Shown: piece after piece, positions 9,358 to 25,462 of the stretch
Numbering within the stretch: position 1 is the stretch's first letter
How the letters are laid out: each line of letters starts with the position of its first letter
Source of the DNA: Eremomyces bilateralis CBS 781.70
Lineage: Eukaryota > Ascomycota > Dothideomycetes > Eremomycetales > Eremomycetaceae
Direction: 5' to 3'
Assembly: GCF_010015585.1 (NCBI RefSeq)
Contig: NW_022985073.1
Span: 1,172,923 to 1,236,922, forward strand
Length of the DNA stretch: 64,000 nt
Program-made: the position numbers and the translations under genes
Notes under the pieces: generated by a model
What the model was told of the DNA's origin: nothing
The model's input: the letters and a program-made list of their open reading frames with translations, nothing else
The model's database searches: none

Positions 9358-12300
9358 CTAGTCTAGCTCAATAGCATCGTCTGCACTCATCCCGGTTCCC
9401 GACGCGGGCCAGCTATTCGATGCCGGCGGCGGGTTGGCCTTGTTCGACACGTTTCTGAGGACCCGGTTGACGAACTGTCCTTGCGAAGCCGGCTGCGACG
9501 GCTGCTGATGATCTTCCGGAACTCTCTCCTTCCCCTTCCCATTCATATCCGCCGGGCGCGGCCTCAGCTCCTCCTCCTCCTCCTCCTCCTCCTCCTCCTT
9601 TGGCACAAACTTGCTCACCCGCCCATAATACTTCGGCAAGCTCCGCGGCGGCGACCCCGCATTGATCCCACCCGCCCCACTCGACGGCGACATGCTCGGC
9701 CCCGTATACCCCCCGCTCGACCCAGCGCTCGACCGCAGCCGCGCCGCCTCCTTCTCCCGCTCCTCGCGGAAGAACGCGATGCTGTCGTCCATCGCCTGAG
9801 TGACTGTGCGGACGCGCGCGAAGAGCGCCTCGTCGTCGGCGAGGACTTGTTGGAAGGGTTTGCGGGGGGGGGAGGGGGCGTGGGTGCCGGTTGGGGTGGG
9901 AGAAGGGTCGTCGTTGGCTTGGTCCCAGTTGCGTTTTCGGGAGGGGGGTTGGGCGACGAGGGAAGGGGGGATGCCGCGGGCTTTGAGGCGGAAGTAGTCG
10001 CTTTTGGTGGTGCTGGTGCGGTAGCTGGGTGTGAAGGTGCTGGAGCCGAGGGAGGCGTTGCGGAGGGGGGAAGGGATGGGGGGGTGGGTTGATGTGGTGG
10101 AGTTGGCGTGAGAAAAGTGGGCGGAGGGTTGGGTTTGGGACCGGCGGTGGTTGGTCGGTGGTCGAGATGAAGGGTTGACGCTGTTTTTCAGGATGCCTTT
10201 GAGCTGTGATGTGCTGCTTGCTTTTCCATTGATGGAGCCGGCGAGTCGCTCCTTATCCTTCCCCTCGGAGTGGACACCATGATCGCTTCGGTCGAGTTCG
10301 GGTTGTGATCGACGGAAACTATCGGCGAAGATGCTGCTTGCCAATGGTTCGCCGGTTGACCGCCTCATCCTTGCCTCCTTGATCCGGATCCTCCTCTCGT
10401 GCCCGCGTCTTCGATGTTTCAAACTGTAGGACAGGCGGTGCCAAATCGTGCCATATTTCTTTGCCAGCTTCCTGCTCCGGAATTCATCCGCCTCTTGACA
10501 TAATTTCTCATCCTCCCATTCCATCATCGCGTTGGTAATCAGGGGTCCAGATATGAACTCGACAAACTGCCTCATGAACCCGTCTCGGCGGTTCAAGACC
10601 AACTCGTGTGCGAGATAATCATAAGTCTCAGATTTCCTCCTCTTTTTCGCTTCGACTACTTGTTGCTTTGCTGCTTCTTCAGCCTTCCGTCGATCTTCGA
10701 TCTGACGTAACACCTCCGCCTTGCGCAATTCCTCTTGTCGGCGCTGTTCCTCGAGTCGTTTTTGTTCCGCCGCTCGCTGCTGCTCTGCAATTCTCTGCTG
10801 CTCGACAATTCTCTGCTGTTCCGCGATCCGTTGCTGTCCAGCTGCCTTTTGTTGAGCAGCCAAATCATCCTGTCCGGTTTGAGCGGCGACTTGAGGTGGA
10901 GTAGGATTCTGCGATTGCTGTTGACTGCCGCCGCTGAATTGAAACGACCCTGACGATGATGGAGCCTGGGCTGATGTCGAGAAGATAGACTGGTTCGTTC
11001 CCGTCGATTTCGAGATGCCGTTTGCTGCATTTGGGCTCGCTGGTTTCGGGGCGAAAGGACTCGTAGATTGATTGGCACTCGTTTTCGGAGGGTTGAAACC
11101 CGACGGGGCGCCGAACGCCAATGGTGACGATTTATTGGTACTTGAATCTGGAGGATTTCGCTGTGGGGGGGGGAACATTTGCGAATTGGGGCTTCCGAAA
11201 AAGGACCCTGACCCTGAAGGTGACGGTTGTGGTTTGCCGAAGGCGCTCGTAAACGGTTGAGGAGAATTAAACACCCCATTCAGGCCAGAGTTTTGAGGAA
11301 TCGCTGGAGGTTGACCTCCGCCGGTGAATATTCCAGGGGATGATTTCGGTTCGAATGCCGATGCCCCTGAATTCAAGAACCCTGTGGCTGCCTCCTTCTC
11401 TTTCGCCTTCCCTTCCGGATCCTTGACAAAGAGCGAATTGCCGTCGTCTTCCATGAACTCATCCCTTTCATGCTCCCCCTCTTCCGAATCCACAAGTGAA
11501 TCGACCTCTCCCTTGTCACGCGCTACCTTGACGCTCAGCCCATAAATGACGGCGGTGAGCGTACGCCCTATTCTTTTTTTTTCAACCAATCGAACAGACT
11601 TCCTCTGATCTCGCATCCCCCCGGTTGGACTAGGGAAAACCTTCCCTGGCACCGATGCCAAGTCAATAAACCGCTTTCCATCCGCCCTCTGTCCAACAAC
11701 AAATCCATATCCTTCGCAGAATTGCACAACTTCCCCCTCTTTATCAAATCCTAAGGCACCTTCCAGGTCCTCAACAATCCAATCCTCTATTTTTCTGGGT
11801 CCTCCTGGTCGGTATGACTTCCAGATGGTACGAAGAGCGGCCTCTCGAATCATGCCGAAGAATATCTCAGCGACACACGCCATGAGGTAGGACGTTCGAG
11901 GTGACGCAACTAAGTTCCAGAAGCGACCCCAGGAGCCTTGTGACGTCAGGTGACGCGACTTGGGTTCAAGGGGACCTTGTAGGTTATGAACATTGGATGC
12001 TGCGTGGTACAGCTTCAACGCTTGTTGCACTCGACGGTCCATTAAAATATCGCTTGGCCAAGACTGTACTCGATCCTCCAAATCTGGAATGCGAGCTTGT
12101 AGCTGAAAGATGATGCAGTATGCCCGGAATTCGGCTTCGTTCGGCGACCTATATCGTTCTCGATTATCATCGTAGTACTGCATTAGTGAGAGAAGAGTCC
12201 GGTCCAGTTGCTGCCGTTCTTGGAAGGAATCGTATTGATCGTAAGGCTTCTCAGCGAGCGCAAACTGGTGCAAAGACAAGATGTGGAATCGTGCGATTTC

Positions 12301-13307
12301 TTCGTAGCATTCGATGGCAATACGGACATCCGGGATTTTCGTAAGTTGTTGGATCGAGAAATCGTTTCGGATTGCACGCGTTCGATCCCAAAGGAAATGG
12401 TGGACCGATGCGAGGGTATCTGACTCCGCAATGAGATCGGAGAACAGGTACCTGACCGTTTTCTTGGACATGTCAGCTGCGAAGTATCTCTGGCAGCATG
12501 AATTCATACCTGAAGGGTCGTGGGTGGGCGCAAATCGGAGGGAAGTTGTTCATCCATGCCGGCAGCAGCACGTCGAAATTTCTTGACCATCTTATGCTCC
12601 GCCGGCACAGGCTTGAGGGTCCCGTCCGCTTCCTGGAGTTCCTAGAAAGCCAAATTAATTCATCCTTGAAATCGAAACACCAAATACACTATATACTCAG
12701 CCGGTGATTGGGTATCGTACCGTTTCGGCGCCCCAAACATCCTTCTCCACGATTCGTTGTACTCGTTCGTATTCGGGACACATGTCCGGACAGTTGCCCA
12801 CAGGCTTGATCGCTTCGGATAGGAGTCGGGGTTTGTCCGGATCGGCAATGAGACCGGATTTGATGCCCTCCTCTCGTTCATGTTCGCGCTTCCGCTTGAG
12901 CTAAATAGCCGAGTATCGAGTTAGTTTCCAGTCGTGTTTCGGCCTTTCGGTTTGGCGCGCATTGTCACCAGCTGAGAAAGATGATTACTGACCGTCACAT
13001 ATTTCTGCGGATAAGACATTGACGCATGTAGTGTTGTAGGTGCCGTAGGCGCAACAGTTCTTGGTTGTGGTTGTTGGACGCCGTCGCGTCCTCGTCGCGC
13101 TCGCTGTGCAGTACCTCCGCGCGCTGGTCTTGCATTGTTGTTGCCCTCCGCGAACCGGACTCGTCGCGCTTCGAGACGGGATTTGGATTCATCGTCGCTT
13201 GCTGGCGTGGCGGCGCGACCATTCCTAAGCGTTCCTCCACCGCGTCCCCTTCCCCGTCCGCGGGAGCTCCCATCTCCTCCGCCGCCGCCCCGTCGAGGCG
13301 TCGACAT
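9358..13307 (-). CDS. SAC3: Sac3/GANP family mRNA-export scaffold (TREX-2)
   Basis: Sac3 is the scaffold of the TREX-2 complex, which links transcription to mRNA export at the nuclear pore. Four exons on the minus strand (13307-12993, 12900-12721, 12641-12510, 12462-9358) join in phase to about 1243 aa. The N-terminus is Arg/Gly-rich. The SAC3/GANP domain starts with 'PVGNCPDMCPEYERVQRIV' and continues through 'HHFLWDRTRAIRNDFSIQQ' and 'YCIIFQLQARIP'. It is followed by a long Ser/Pro/Phe-rich segment with FG-like pieces ('FGKPQPSPSGSGSFFGSP'), then a Gln/Glu/Arg-rich coiled coil of about 80 residues, then a disordered tail with a polyglutamate run encoded by a CTC microsatellite at 9568-9599. 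FG-like repeats fit nucleoporin contact. The acceptor before exon 4 (AAG, 47-nt intron) is the least certain junction. Confidence 0.92.
9568..9599. repeat. (CTC)n microsatellite coding polyglutamate
   Basis: About ten perfect CTC units on the + strand. Read on the minus strand they encode a run of Glu near the C-terminus of Sac3. Length polymorphism is likely. Confidence 0.95.
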
Positions 13308-14733
13308 GTTTGCGGTGGACTCAATGCATGTAAAAGATCGTTCGAAGAGGTGTGTTCGAGTACAAAGGTGCGAGTCGAGATAATATCGGCAGGGTAAGTC
13401 GAGGAGCTGTGGATGTCCGGATGCCGCGTTGAGAAGAGGGTGAATGGAATACCACCTAAGGGACAAAGAACGGGGATATCGCAAAAGGAATCAAACGGAA
13501 GTAGTGGAGAAGTGGAAGGGCTATATCGAAGTTCCTGCAACCAGCGACAGAAATATGATGAGTGTGAAAGCAGGAATGTGAAGGGGTATCTAAGTGAATG
13601 TGAGAGAGTCAGTCCAGATATTGGAGAGTTCGACTCAGTGAAGTGAGAGACTCCAAGAGAGGGAGACGTGACGTCTGGGCGTTGGCGTGTCGGAGCCAAT
13701 CAGAGGCTCCAGTTCATTTCCATGTCGACAATAATTATTAGATGCCTTAGGACACAAGGCCTCAATATTTATTAACAGTCAACAGAACTCATTGATTGTG
13801 ATTCAAATCAAGGAAGTTTCTCTTGTTCTATTCATTCAATCCAATTCACGTCAGTTCTGTTTATTGTCACAATAGTCCATGTCCAGCTATTCAAGCTTCT
13901 GGTCCCGCAGAACTGTATGGTGCTTTTCGTCCATTGTTCTTCGAGCACCTCTTACAAGCACCATTGCTATGGACGACATATTTCACCACAGTACCATAGG
14001 GGACGTTCACCGATGCAGACACATTTGTTGATCGTGAAATTGTTCTGTTTGTTCCAGAATCAGGAAAACTAATTACGGAGGCACCTAAGGTATGCAGGTC
14101 ACATGGGAGCTCAGTGGCCACAATTAACCTCATCCCCTCCCACCGCCGGTGCGCTGAATTCGCTCTCGCAAGCAATCAAGAGCCTAGCAGCTCGTCATCT
14201 AGACGTCTTTGTATAATTGTCGACGCCGTGTGATGCAAAACAGTCTCTCCGTGACATCCCCTTCCATGTCGAAAAGAGTTCTTTAATTTAAATAAAAAAA
14301 ACGCAAATGCAACCGACACCCGCTATGCAAACCGGCAGGCTCCGGCGTGGGGCGCAGCGGAGATGTGAACAGCAATGCTAAAGAGCAAAAATCAGAGACG
14401 GAGTGAATCAAGAGCCGGAAGGGCCGCGGAGGGCTGCACTTTCAGGGACCAAAATGTCGGCTGAAACTCAATGCATGCATCGCTCGCGGAAAGTAAGTCA
14501 TACTGCTGTATTATACCAGAAATACACAAATTGTTCGAGGTCGTGAAAGTCGTGATGGGCCGTGGCGTAAGGAAATTCGATATGATACAGCTCGAGGGAG
14601 AGTGTCGTGTCGCGTCGCGTCGTGTATCGTGGCGTAGCGAAGAATGAACCTGTGGAAAGGCAGCAACCTCTTTGGTGATCGAGGCGAGTGTAGTCAACCA
14701 GTAGAGACAGGACGTGGATGGGATTCCAAAGAC
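13308..14733. other. Intergenic: Sac3 promoter side and 3' flank of YDR124W-like gene
   Basis: About 1.4 kb. It contains the Sac3 promoter and leader (13308 to about 13700), an AT-rich stretch (13730-13870) and a 94-codon open frame on the minus strand (13891-14175), which is listed separately. No RNA gene or transposon is recognised. Confidence 0.5.
13891..14175 (-). CDS. Unrecognised small open frame (94 codons)
   Basis: An open frame on the minus strand with start near 14175 and stop at 13891. It contains 'VPYGTVVKYVVHSNGACKRC' and two closely spaced Cys near its end, and no clear signal peptide or membrane segment. It sits in an otherwise non-coding region and I do not recognise a family. 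It may be chance, or the last exon of a small gene. Confidence 0.15.
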   Translation of the reverse strand: MLARANSAHRRWEGMRLIVATELPCDLHTLGASVISFPDSGTNRTISRSTNVSASVNVPYGTVVKYVVHSNGACKRCSKNNGRKAPYSSAGPEA

Positions 14734-16895
14734 TCAGGAGTAATAGGAAGCCGAACCACCAACAATACCGCCGCAACTAACGTAGTTGCCGTACTCCCAA
14801 CCAGTCGGTTGTGAAAACACGAAGCCTGGGGCTTCCGCGTTGGAGTTCGCGTAGCACATTTCGGGAGCCATAGGGTTGGCCGCCGCTGAATCCTCCATCC
14901 CGATGGTCTCGGCAGTGGCAGTCGGCGGCGCATAGTACAGACCCTGCATTGAAGTGGGCGCTGGGCTAGTGTATGTCCACGTCGGTGGCTCGACGAAAGA
15001 CATGAAAGATGAGGTTGCAGTAAGCGGCTCCGTGATCGAGTCAGGTTCGTACTTTGAGTCCGCCTCGAACCCTTCACCGGCCCAAGGCATGGATTCAGCC
15101 GGGAACTGCGTGATAGGCGCGATATTTTCGTCCTGGTTGACGAAGAAACCAGTATCAGGCTGTTGAGGGGGGGGAGATGGCGACCGATGGCGGCCCTCCT
15201 GCTCAACGCTGGCAACTGAAGGCGTTCGCGGGTTGCTTATGGTGTCTTCCTGGATTTTGACACGCTCAGTCTCCACTGGCTCTTCATTGGGTTTCGGTTG
15301 AGACTCCTTCCGCCTCCTTCGAGGCGGGATTCGAGGCAGGGAGCTAGGCAAGACGTCGAGGTGAACGGTAGTGTCTCCATCAATATCACCGTTCAGGTAC
15401 TCTTCCTCCCGTCCGGCGAGCGTGTAGATTTGGCCCAGGATCTTTTCGCGTTGGGCAGCCTTGTCCATATTGCCTTTGTCGCCCTCGAAGGTGAAGGTTT
15501 TGCTCGACGTGGACTTCTTGAGCCAGTCCACCCAACTCGGCTGGCGGATCTCCTCGGCTCGCATGTTGCGGAGGATATGCAAAGCCAGTTCGTTCCTGTC
15601 TTTTTTGCACAGGTGATCCGGTTCCATGTGCTTAACCTGTTCAGGCCACCAGGGCGGGACCTTTCCATTCTTGCCGAACTTCTTGGTCGAGATGTAGGGG
15701 AAGTTCGTCTGCTTTTTGGGTTCCGTGGCCTTGATCCACTCCTTCAGGATCATCTTCACGGCCATCTGCTGGATGCATTCGAATCCTTCTCTGTAGAAGG
15801 CAATAACTGCAGTTTCATCACCAATCCGGATGGACATGACTGGAACCCCGTTGGATCGTGTTCGATTAAGGAACATCTCAGCTTCAGCTTCGCCCTCATC
15901 CGTGATGACCGATGCCTTGGCATCGACAGTCTTGGTAGCAACAGTCGTATCAAGGCGAGCTTGCTTTCTTCTTCGGGATTCCCCTTCCATGGGTAGGTCT
16001 GTACTGGAACTGGATCGGCGGCGTCCTTTAGGCTTGCTAGATGGGATCTTTTCTGGAACCAGCTGGGTTTCCACAGCCGCCAAACTACCTTGAGCTGGTT
16101 CTGCGGCAAGAGGGTAACCTATGACTAGATGTGAGAGGGAATTTGGAGAAAAGGAACGGAAGGGCCTTACCAGACGAATGGACCATCGGTTGGGTGGATG
16201 TCATAGCACGGCTCAAGTACGTGTAGCCAAAGTCCGGTTGAGGGCAACCAGACGACAGAACATGAACACGCCCATGTGCATCACGAACTGCAACGTTCAT
16301 CTCGACAGGATTGACGCCAAAGAGTTCCTGGACTTCTTTTAACAAAGTCTTATTGAGAGTCTTCGAACTTCTCGAGCTTTGGTCCGAGACGGACAACTGA
16401 TTGACTGAATAGGGCAGTCGAGTGATGTTACCCTCAATTTGGGGCTCTTCACCAGTTGGGCTCCTGCACGATTCGGGTTAGACTATCACGATTAAGGATG
16501 ATCATAAAAATTGTCCACTGAATAAAGAGTCAAATCGGACTTGGAATGATCAATGAAAGACTCAAGACGCACAGTTCCAATTGATTGTGTTCACGAAGCC
16601 CCGCACCACCAGGACTTCCGATCGCCTGTGGTTCCGTTCGACAGCCATTGCGTTCCTCAACTTTGTCCAATCGTTCCGGCTCGGTGTCTAGTTCCATGTT
16701 GGTTGCGACCGCAGCTGTTCGCCCTACACGTTGTGCATGCACCTTGGCAGTCGCTCGTCGATTAAGTTGACCGATCCGTTGACCTGACACAGAACCCGGT
16801 CGTACTCCCTCGTTTCCGTCTAAATTGCACCGCAATCTCTTGGTATTCCGCTTGGTCGGGCCCGTAGGAACGTTAGATTGTGTCCCGCGAGCCAT
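14734..16895 (-). CDS. AFUB_07903/YDR124W-like protein (DUF2841 domain)
   Basis: Fungal protein of unknown function with the domain formerly called DUF2841, now named after A. fumigatus AFUB_079030 and yeast YDR124W (a predicted helical bundle). Three exons (16895-16573, 16463-16171, 16118-14734) join in phase to about 666 aa. The domain spans roughly residues 250-370 and shows 'AFYREGFECIQQMAVKMILK', 'WIKATEPKKQTNFPY' and 'PPWWPEQVKHMEPDHLCKK'. A basic, Ser-rich region precedes it ('SKPKGRRRSSSSTDLP'). A long acidic, Pro/Ser-rich low-complexity tail follows, ending in aromatic and Gly residues. Basic and disordered flanks suggest a nuclear regulatory role, which is inference. The start at 16895 is the first ATG in the open frame; an upstream exon cannot be excluded. 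Confidence 0.8.
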
Positions 16896-19610
16896 CGAGA
16901 CGACTGGTGATTTCCGAAATGTCCCAAAGAGGGGATCTTTGGTTGGGCCTTGCAACAGATGATTATTCCATAGGCAGCCAGAGGTTCATATTTCGTAAGG
17001 GTTTGGGTACAATGAATAGATTAAGAAGAAGGACCAGGGTAAGATTATGCTCGTGCGTGCGGAAAGGACTCAACGGACGTACTTGGAAGCAAACAAGAAA
17101 GAAGGCACAATAAGCGAAGGACATAGAGAACCCTAAAAGATCCTCGTCGGACAATTGTTATGTGCAATGGATTTGAGGAAGCGTATGGTTGATGGAGGAC
17201 CACAGGACTCTCCCTTGAGTCGGCACTTGGTCAGGCTATATGAATGGCTTGCTGAAAGCAGTGCATCCAGCATCTACGCTGGACTGGACCCACCCCCAAT
17301 GCTTGAGAAAGTGATACACGGTTCACCTCGCCATCGCCAGATGTACCTTCGTGTGTTGCTGGGGTGGTAGCAACTGGCGAGATAGGATTGGACGCGCAAG
17401 GGGACATTTTGTGCCCATTACCTGAATATGGCAAAGGGTAACTGCAGTACAAGCGGATGCTGCAAGACACGACATCGAGGCTGCATGGAGGGGCGGGTAC
17501 ATGAAGCGTGGGTGAGCCAACGGTTGACCCTGTCGATGCGATTGGAAGACGACAAAAGCCTTGTTCCTGCAAGAAGTGACTGACGACCGGAGAGATACAT
17601 GAAGTTTAGTATGAGAATATCCAAGTAAAAAAGAACAACGGACTGAGGAATGACGATGGGGGGAAAACGTTCAAGCCCAAACAAGGGTTTAGAGTCGCGC
17701 TAACTCTCGCGGAAACCCCTCTAACCAACTTCAATCTCTTGCGCAAAAAGCAGATCAATATCATGGTAGTGCGCCCAGAACGCCAGGACTCTCAATGAAG
17801 GCGTGGCGCTGGAGGATGACTGGAACAGTGGACCTTGCGAGTGCCCATGTTGCAACTCCAAGCGAGCCCTTGGCTTGAAGATTTCCAGATTTCCTAGCTA
17901 CACATAAGTCAAAATCAGAGCTGCGAGTGGTTAAGTCGGGCATTTGGGGCGCTACCACTGCGTGAGTTCCACAAAGCATTACCATCTCCATCTCGGCTGC
18001 GACAGTACAGCGCTAAGGCAGAGATCGTACGGGAGGCCCCACAGCTTCCCGGCACTGTGCCCTGCCGAAAGTCCGAAACCAGTTACGGTATATGCAACAC
18101 ATCCGTCGATCCCCAGTAGCCAAGGCGGATGGATCTCCCCGACTTGTAGTGGCGGCTATCACCGCAGAGACTGCTGTGAGTTGTGTAACGCCGGGGAGAT
18201 GTTAGGTGCGCCAATGCACCAATGCGCCACTCCTGTTGAAGGCTCCCGCACAGAACCAGGTCAGTGGTCGACTCCCTGTTACCCAAATTTGAATTACCCC
18301 TCCCTGGACGCTGGACGAGCGCTGGATAAGGCACCTGCAACGGATTGCAGTCCAGGTCCTCCTCTCTATTCCCTCTGGGCATGAACTTACCAGTTCCTCG
18401 GGGGCTCGGGATTATATCGAAGGCCTACCGGCTCAAGGGATTGAGTTGCGGATGGTGGTCGATAAGCGACGACAGATCGACCAATCCCGACTTCGTCCCA
18501 TGTAGTCGATCAAGATTCAAGATCAAGGGCAATCGAGATGCCCGAATAGTTGGGTTCCCGGAAACCGGGTGTCGAAAATCCAGTTGTCAGTCTTACTGAC
18601 TCGAAGGACTGGCCATCATTCACCTGCAGATTGTTTTGGTTCCGTTGTTTGCTGCTATTGCCCGTGAAAAGCGGCCAGATGCGCCTTGAACCTTACTAAG
18701 GAATTTGCCGGGTTGATCGATTGCCGTCCCCGACGGCAGTTGGCCTCGTCTAGTTGCGTCGGATCTGCCGATTGACCGATGGTGAAGATTGCCCCAGTAT
18801 ATGTGAAATTGAGAGCGTGTTCCGGCTCATCTTTCAGTCTTTTTGGCCAAAGTTCGTATTTACGTCTAAGCGAGGTGCTCCCCCGCATATGTAGTGCGCG
18901 GTATTCCATACAACGGTATCCGTCAGCTGGAGACGTTCTCGAGGGGTGATCCTTGAGGCTGGTGCTTTTTGTGTTTGACAGCATTTTAGCCTATCATTGG
19001 AGCTCTAGACCCTCCTCCATACCAGCACCATGGTTGTCATTGTTCAGTTGTGGGGTGAATCTCTAGTTCACAACTGTGGGAAAGAAAAGGCAACCAGAGG
19101 GGTACAGGAGTGGGCCCGAGAATGAGACAATGAAAGAAGAAACGTTGTGGCGTTGCGCCACGTCTCCACAAGAGTGAGGAGAAAGGAGTACGTAGCGAAT
19201 CCGCGGAGCATCTAGATCTATTGTGGAGCGTCTATGAATTCCGCCCCCTTTTCCAGGAGCCAGGTTTCCGTTCGCGATATACATATTTTTGGCCCATTTG
19301 CGATCCTGCTGGATTGCATGTGGCATAGCACTGGTCCTGGGAGTCGGTGCGATAGCCGCCAAGGCAAGTATCAAGCCTGAACATCGCCAATCTATTTCCT
19401 ATTTTATTTCCAGCAACAAGGTGCATCAGCCACGCAACCCTTTCATCCCAAGATGTATCTGTTCGCGATTAGGGCTTAGGGAAGCTCCGTCTCCGCTGGA
19501 AAGCCCAAGGGAAACAGCCGCTGCCACATGGGTTTCCACTTGCTGCTGCGATTTCACCCTTGGGTCCCGGTGACCCGGTGACCCGGTGACGGGGAAAAGA
19601 AGCACCTCGT
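16896..19610. other. Gene-poor 2.7 kb stretch
   Basis: No reading frame here has recognisable domains, good splice structure or consistent codon use. The scattered open frames of 60-146 codons look like chance. The window 18241-18400 has small palindromes but no tRNA fold. A short GGTGACCC-type tandem lies near 19568-19590, beside the transporter stop. The stretch could hold a non-coding RNA, long regulatory DNA or a heavily decayed element; nothing in it decides between these. Confidence 0.5.
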
Positions 19611-24840
<5,230 letters not shown>

Positions 24841-25462
24841 TGGAGAAGGGCTAGACGAATATCGACGACTTCACGGTAAAGAGAAGATGTCGAAATACAG
24901 TCAGAAGGAGAAGAGAGGTGAAAAGAAGAATAATAATACTCAGAATCGTTAGTTGCGGTAGTCAAGGCGGCCAATCTATTGCTTATGAAATACTGAGTCT
25001 GTCTATGATCTGCAGGTGGTGACCAATAATGGCGTCGGTGTCTCTTTAGCTCTGGATCTTTTGACTCCAACCGTTTCCCCAACGCCGCCAGCCTGGGGTC
25101 CCAGGTTTACTTGGCTGGTTCCAGACCCGCTATCGGACCTCTTTTGCTTATTTTCGGGCTGAATTAGTAATCCTCAACACGAGCATCCAAACTCCAGAGT
25201 GGTTCTTAATATGATCGCTATAGGGAATGTTGATCATCAATGGAGTTATCGCGGTTCGGCTTTCTCGGAATGCCAGTGGTACAATCTCGTACTGTCTATA
25301 CTACTATGGCGTCTATATACGTAAGTACAGACTATGGATACAGATGTCAGATAAATGTGGATGGATTTGATATTTCATCGAATTATTAGTTGGCTACGGT
25401 AGCTTAAATACCCTCTCGAACACACCCTCACGGAAATCGCGTTAGTGGGGGACCTTGTCACC
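24841..25462. other. Intergenic: transporter promoter and 3' flank of UBA-like gene
   Basis: About 620 bases between two minus-strand genes. The part next to 24840 is purine-rich on the + strand (CT-rich in the transporter's direction), fitting a promoter. Nothing else seen. Confidence 0.5.

Noticed and set aside
18300-18365. Possible tRNA (palindromic CTGCAA/TTGCAG and a GGTCGACTCC-like stretch nearby)
   Set aside because: The pieces do not fit an acceptor stem, D arm and T arm at the right spacing; only one hairpin of six pairs forms.
19568-19590. Short GGTGACCC tandem as a possible attachment or regulatory site
   Set aside because: Only about three units just after a gene's stop; nothing ties it to a function.
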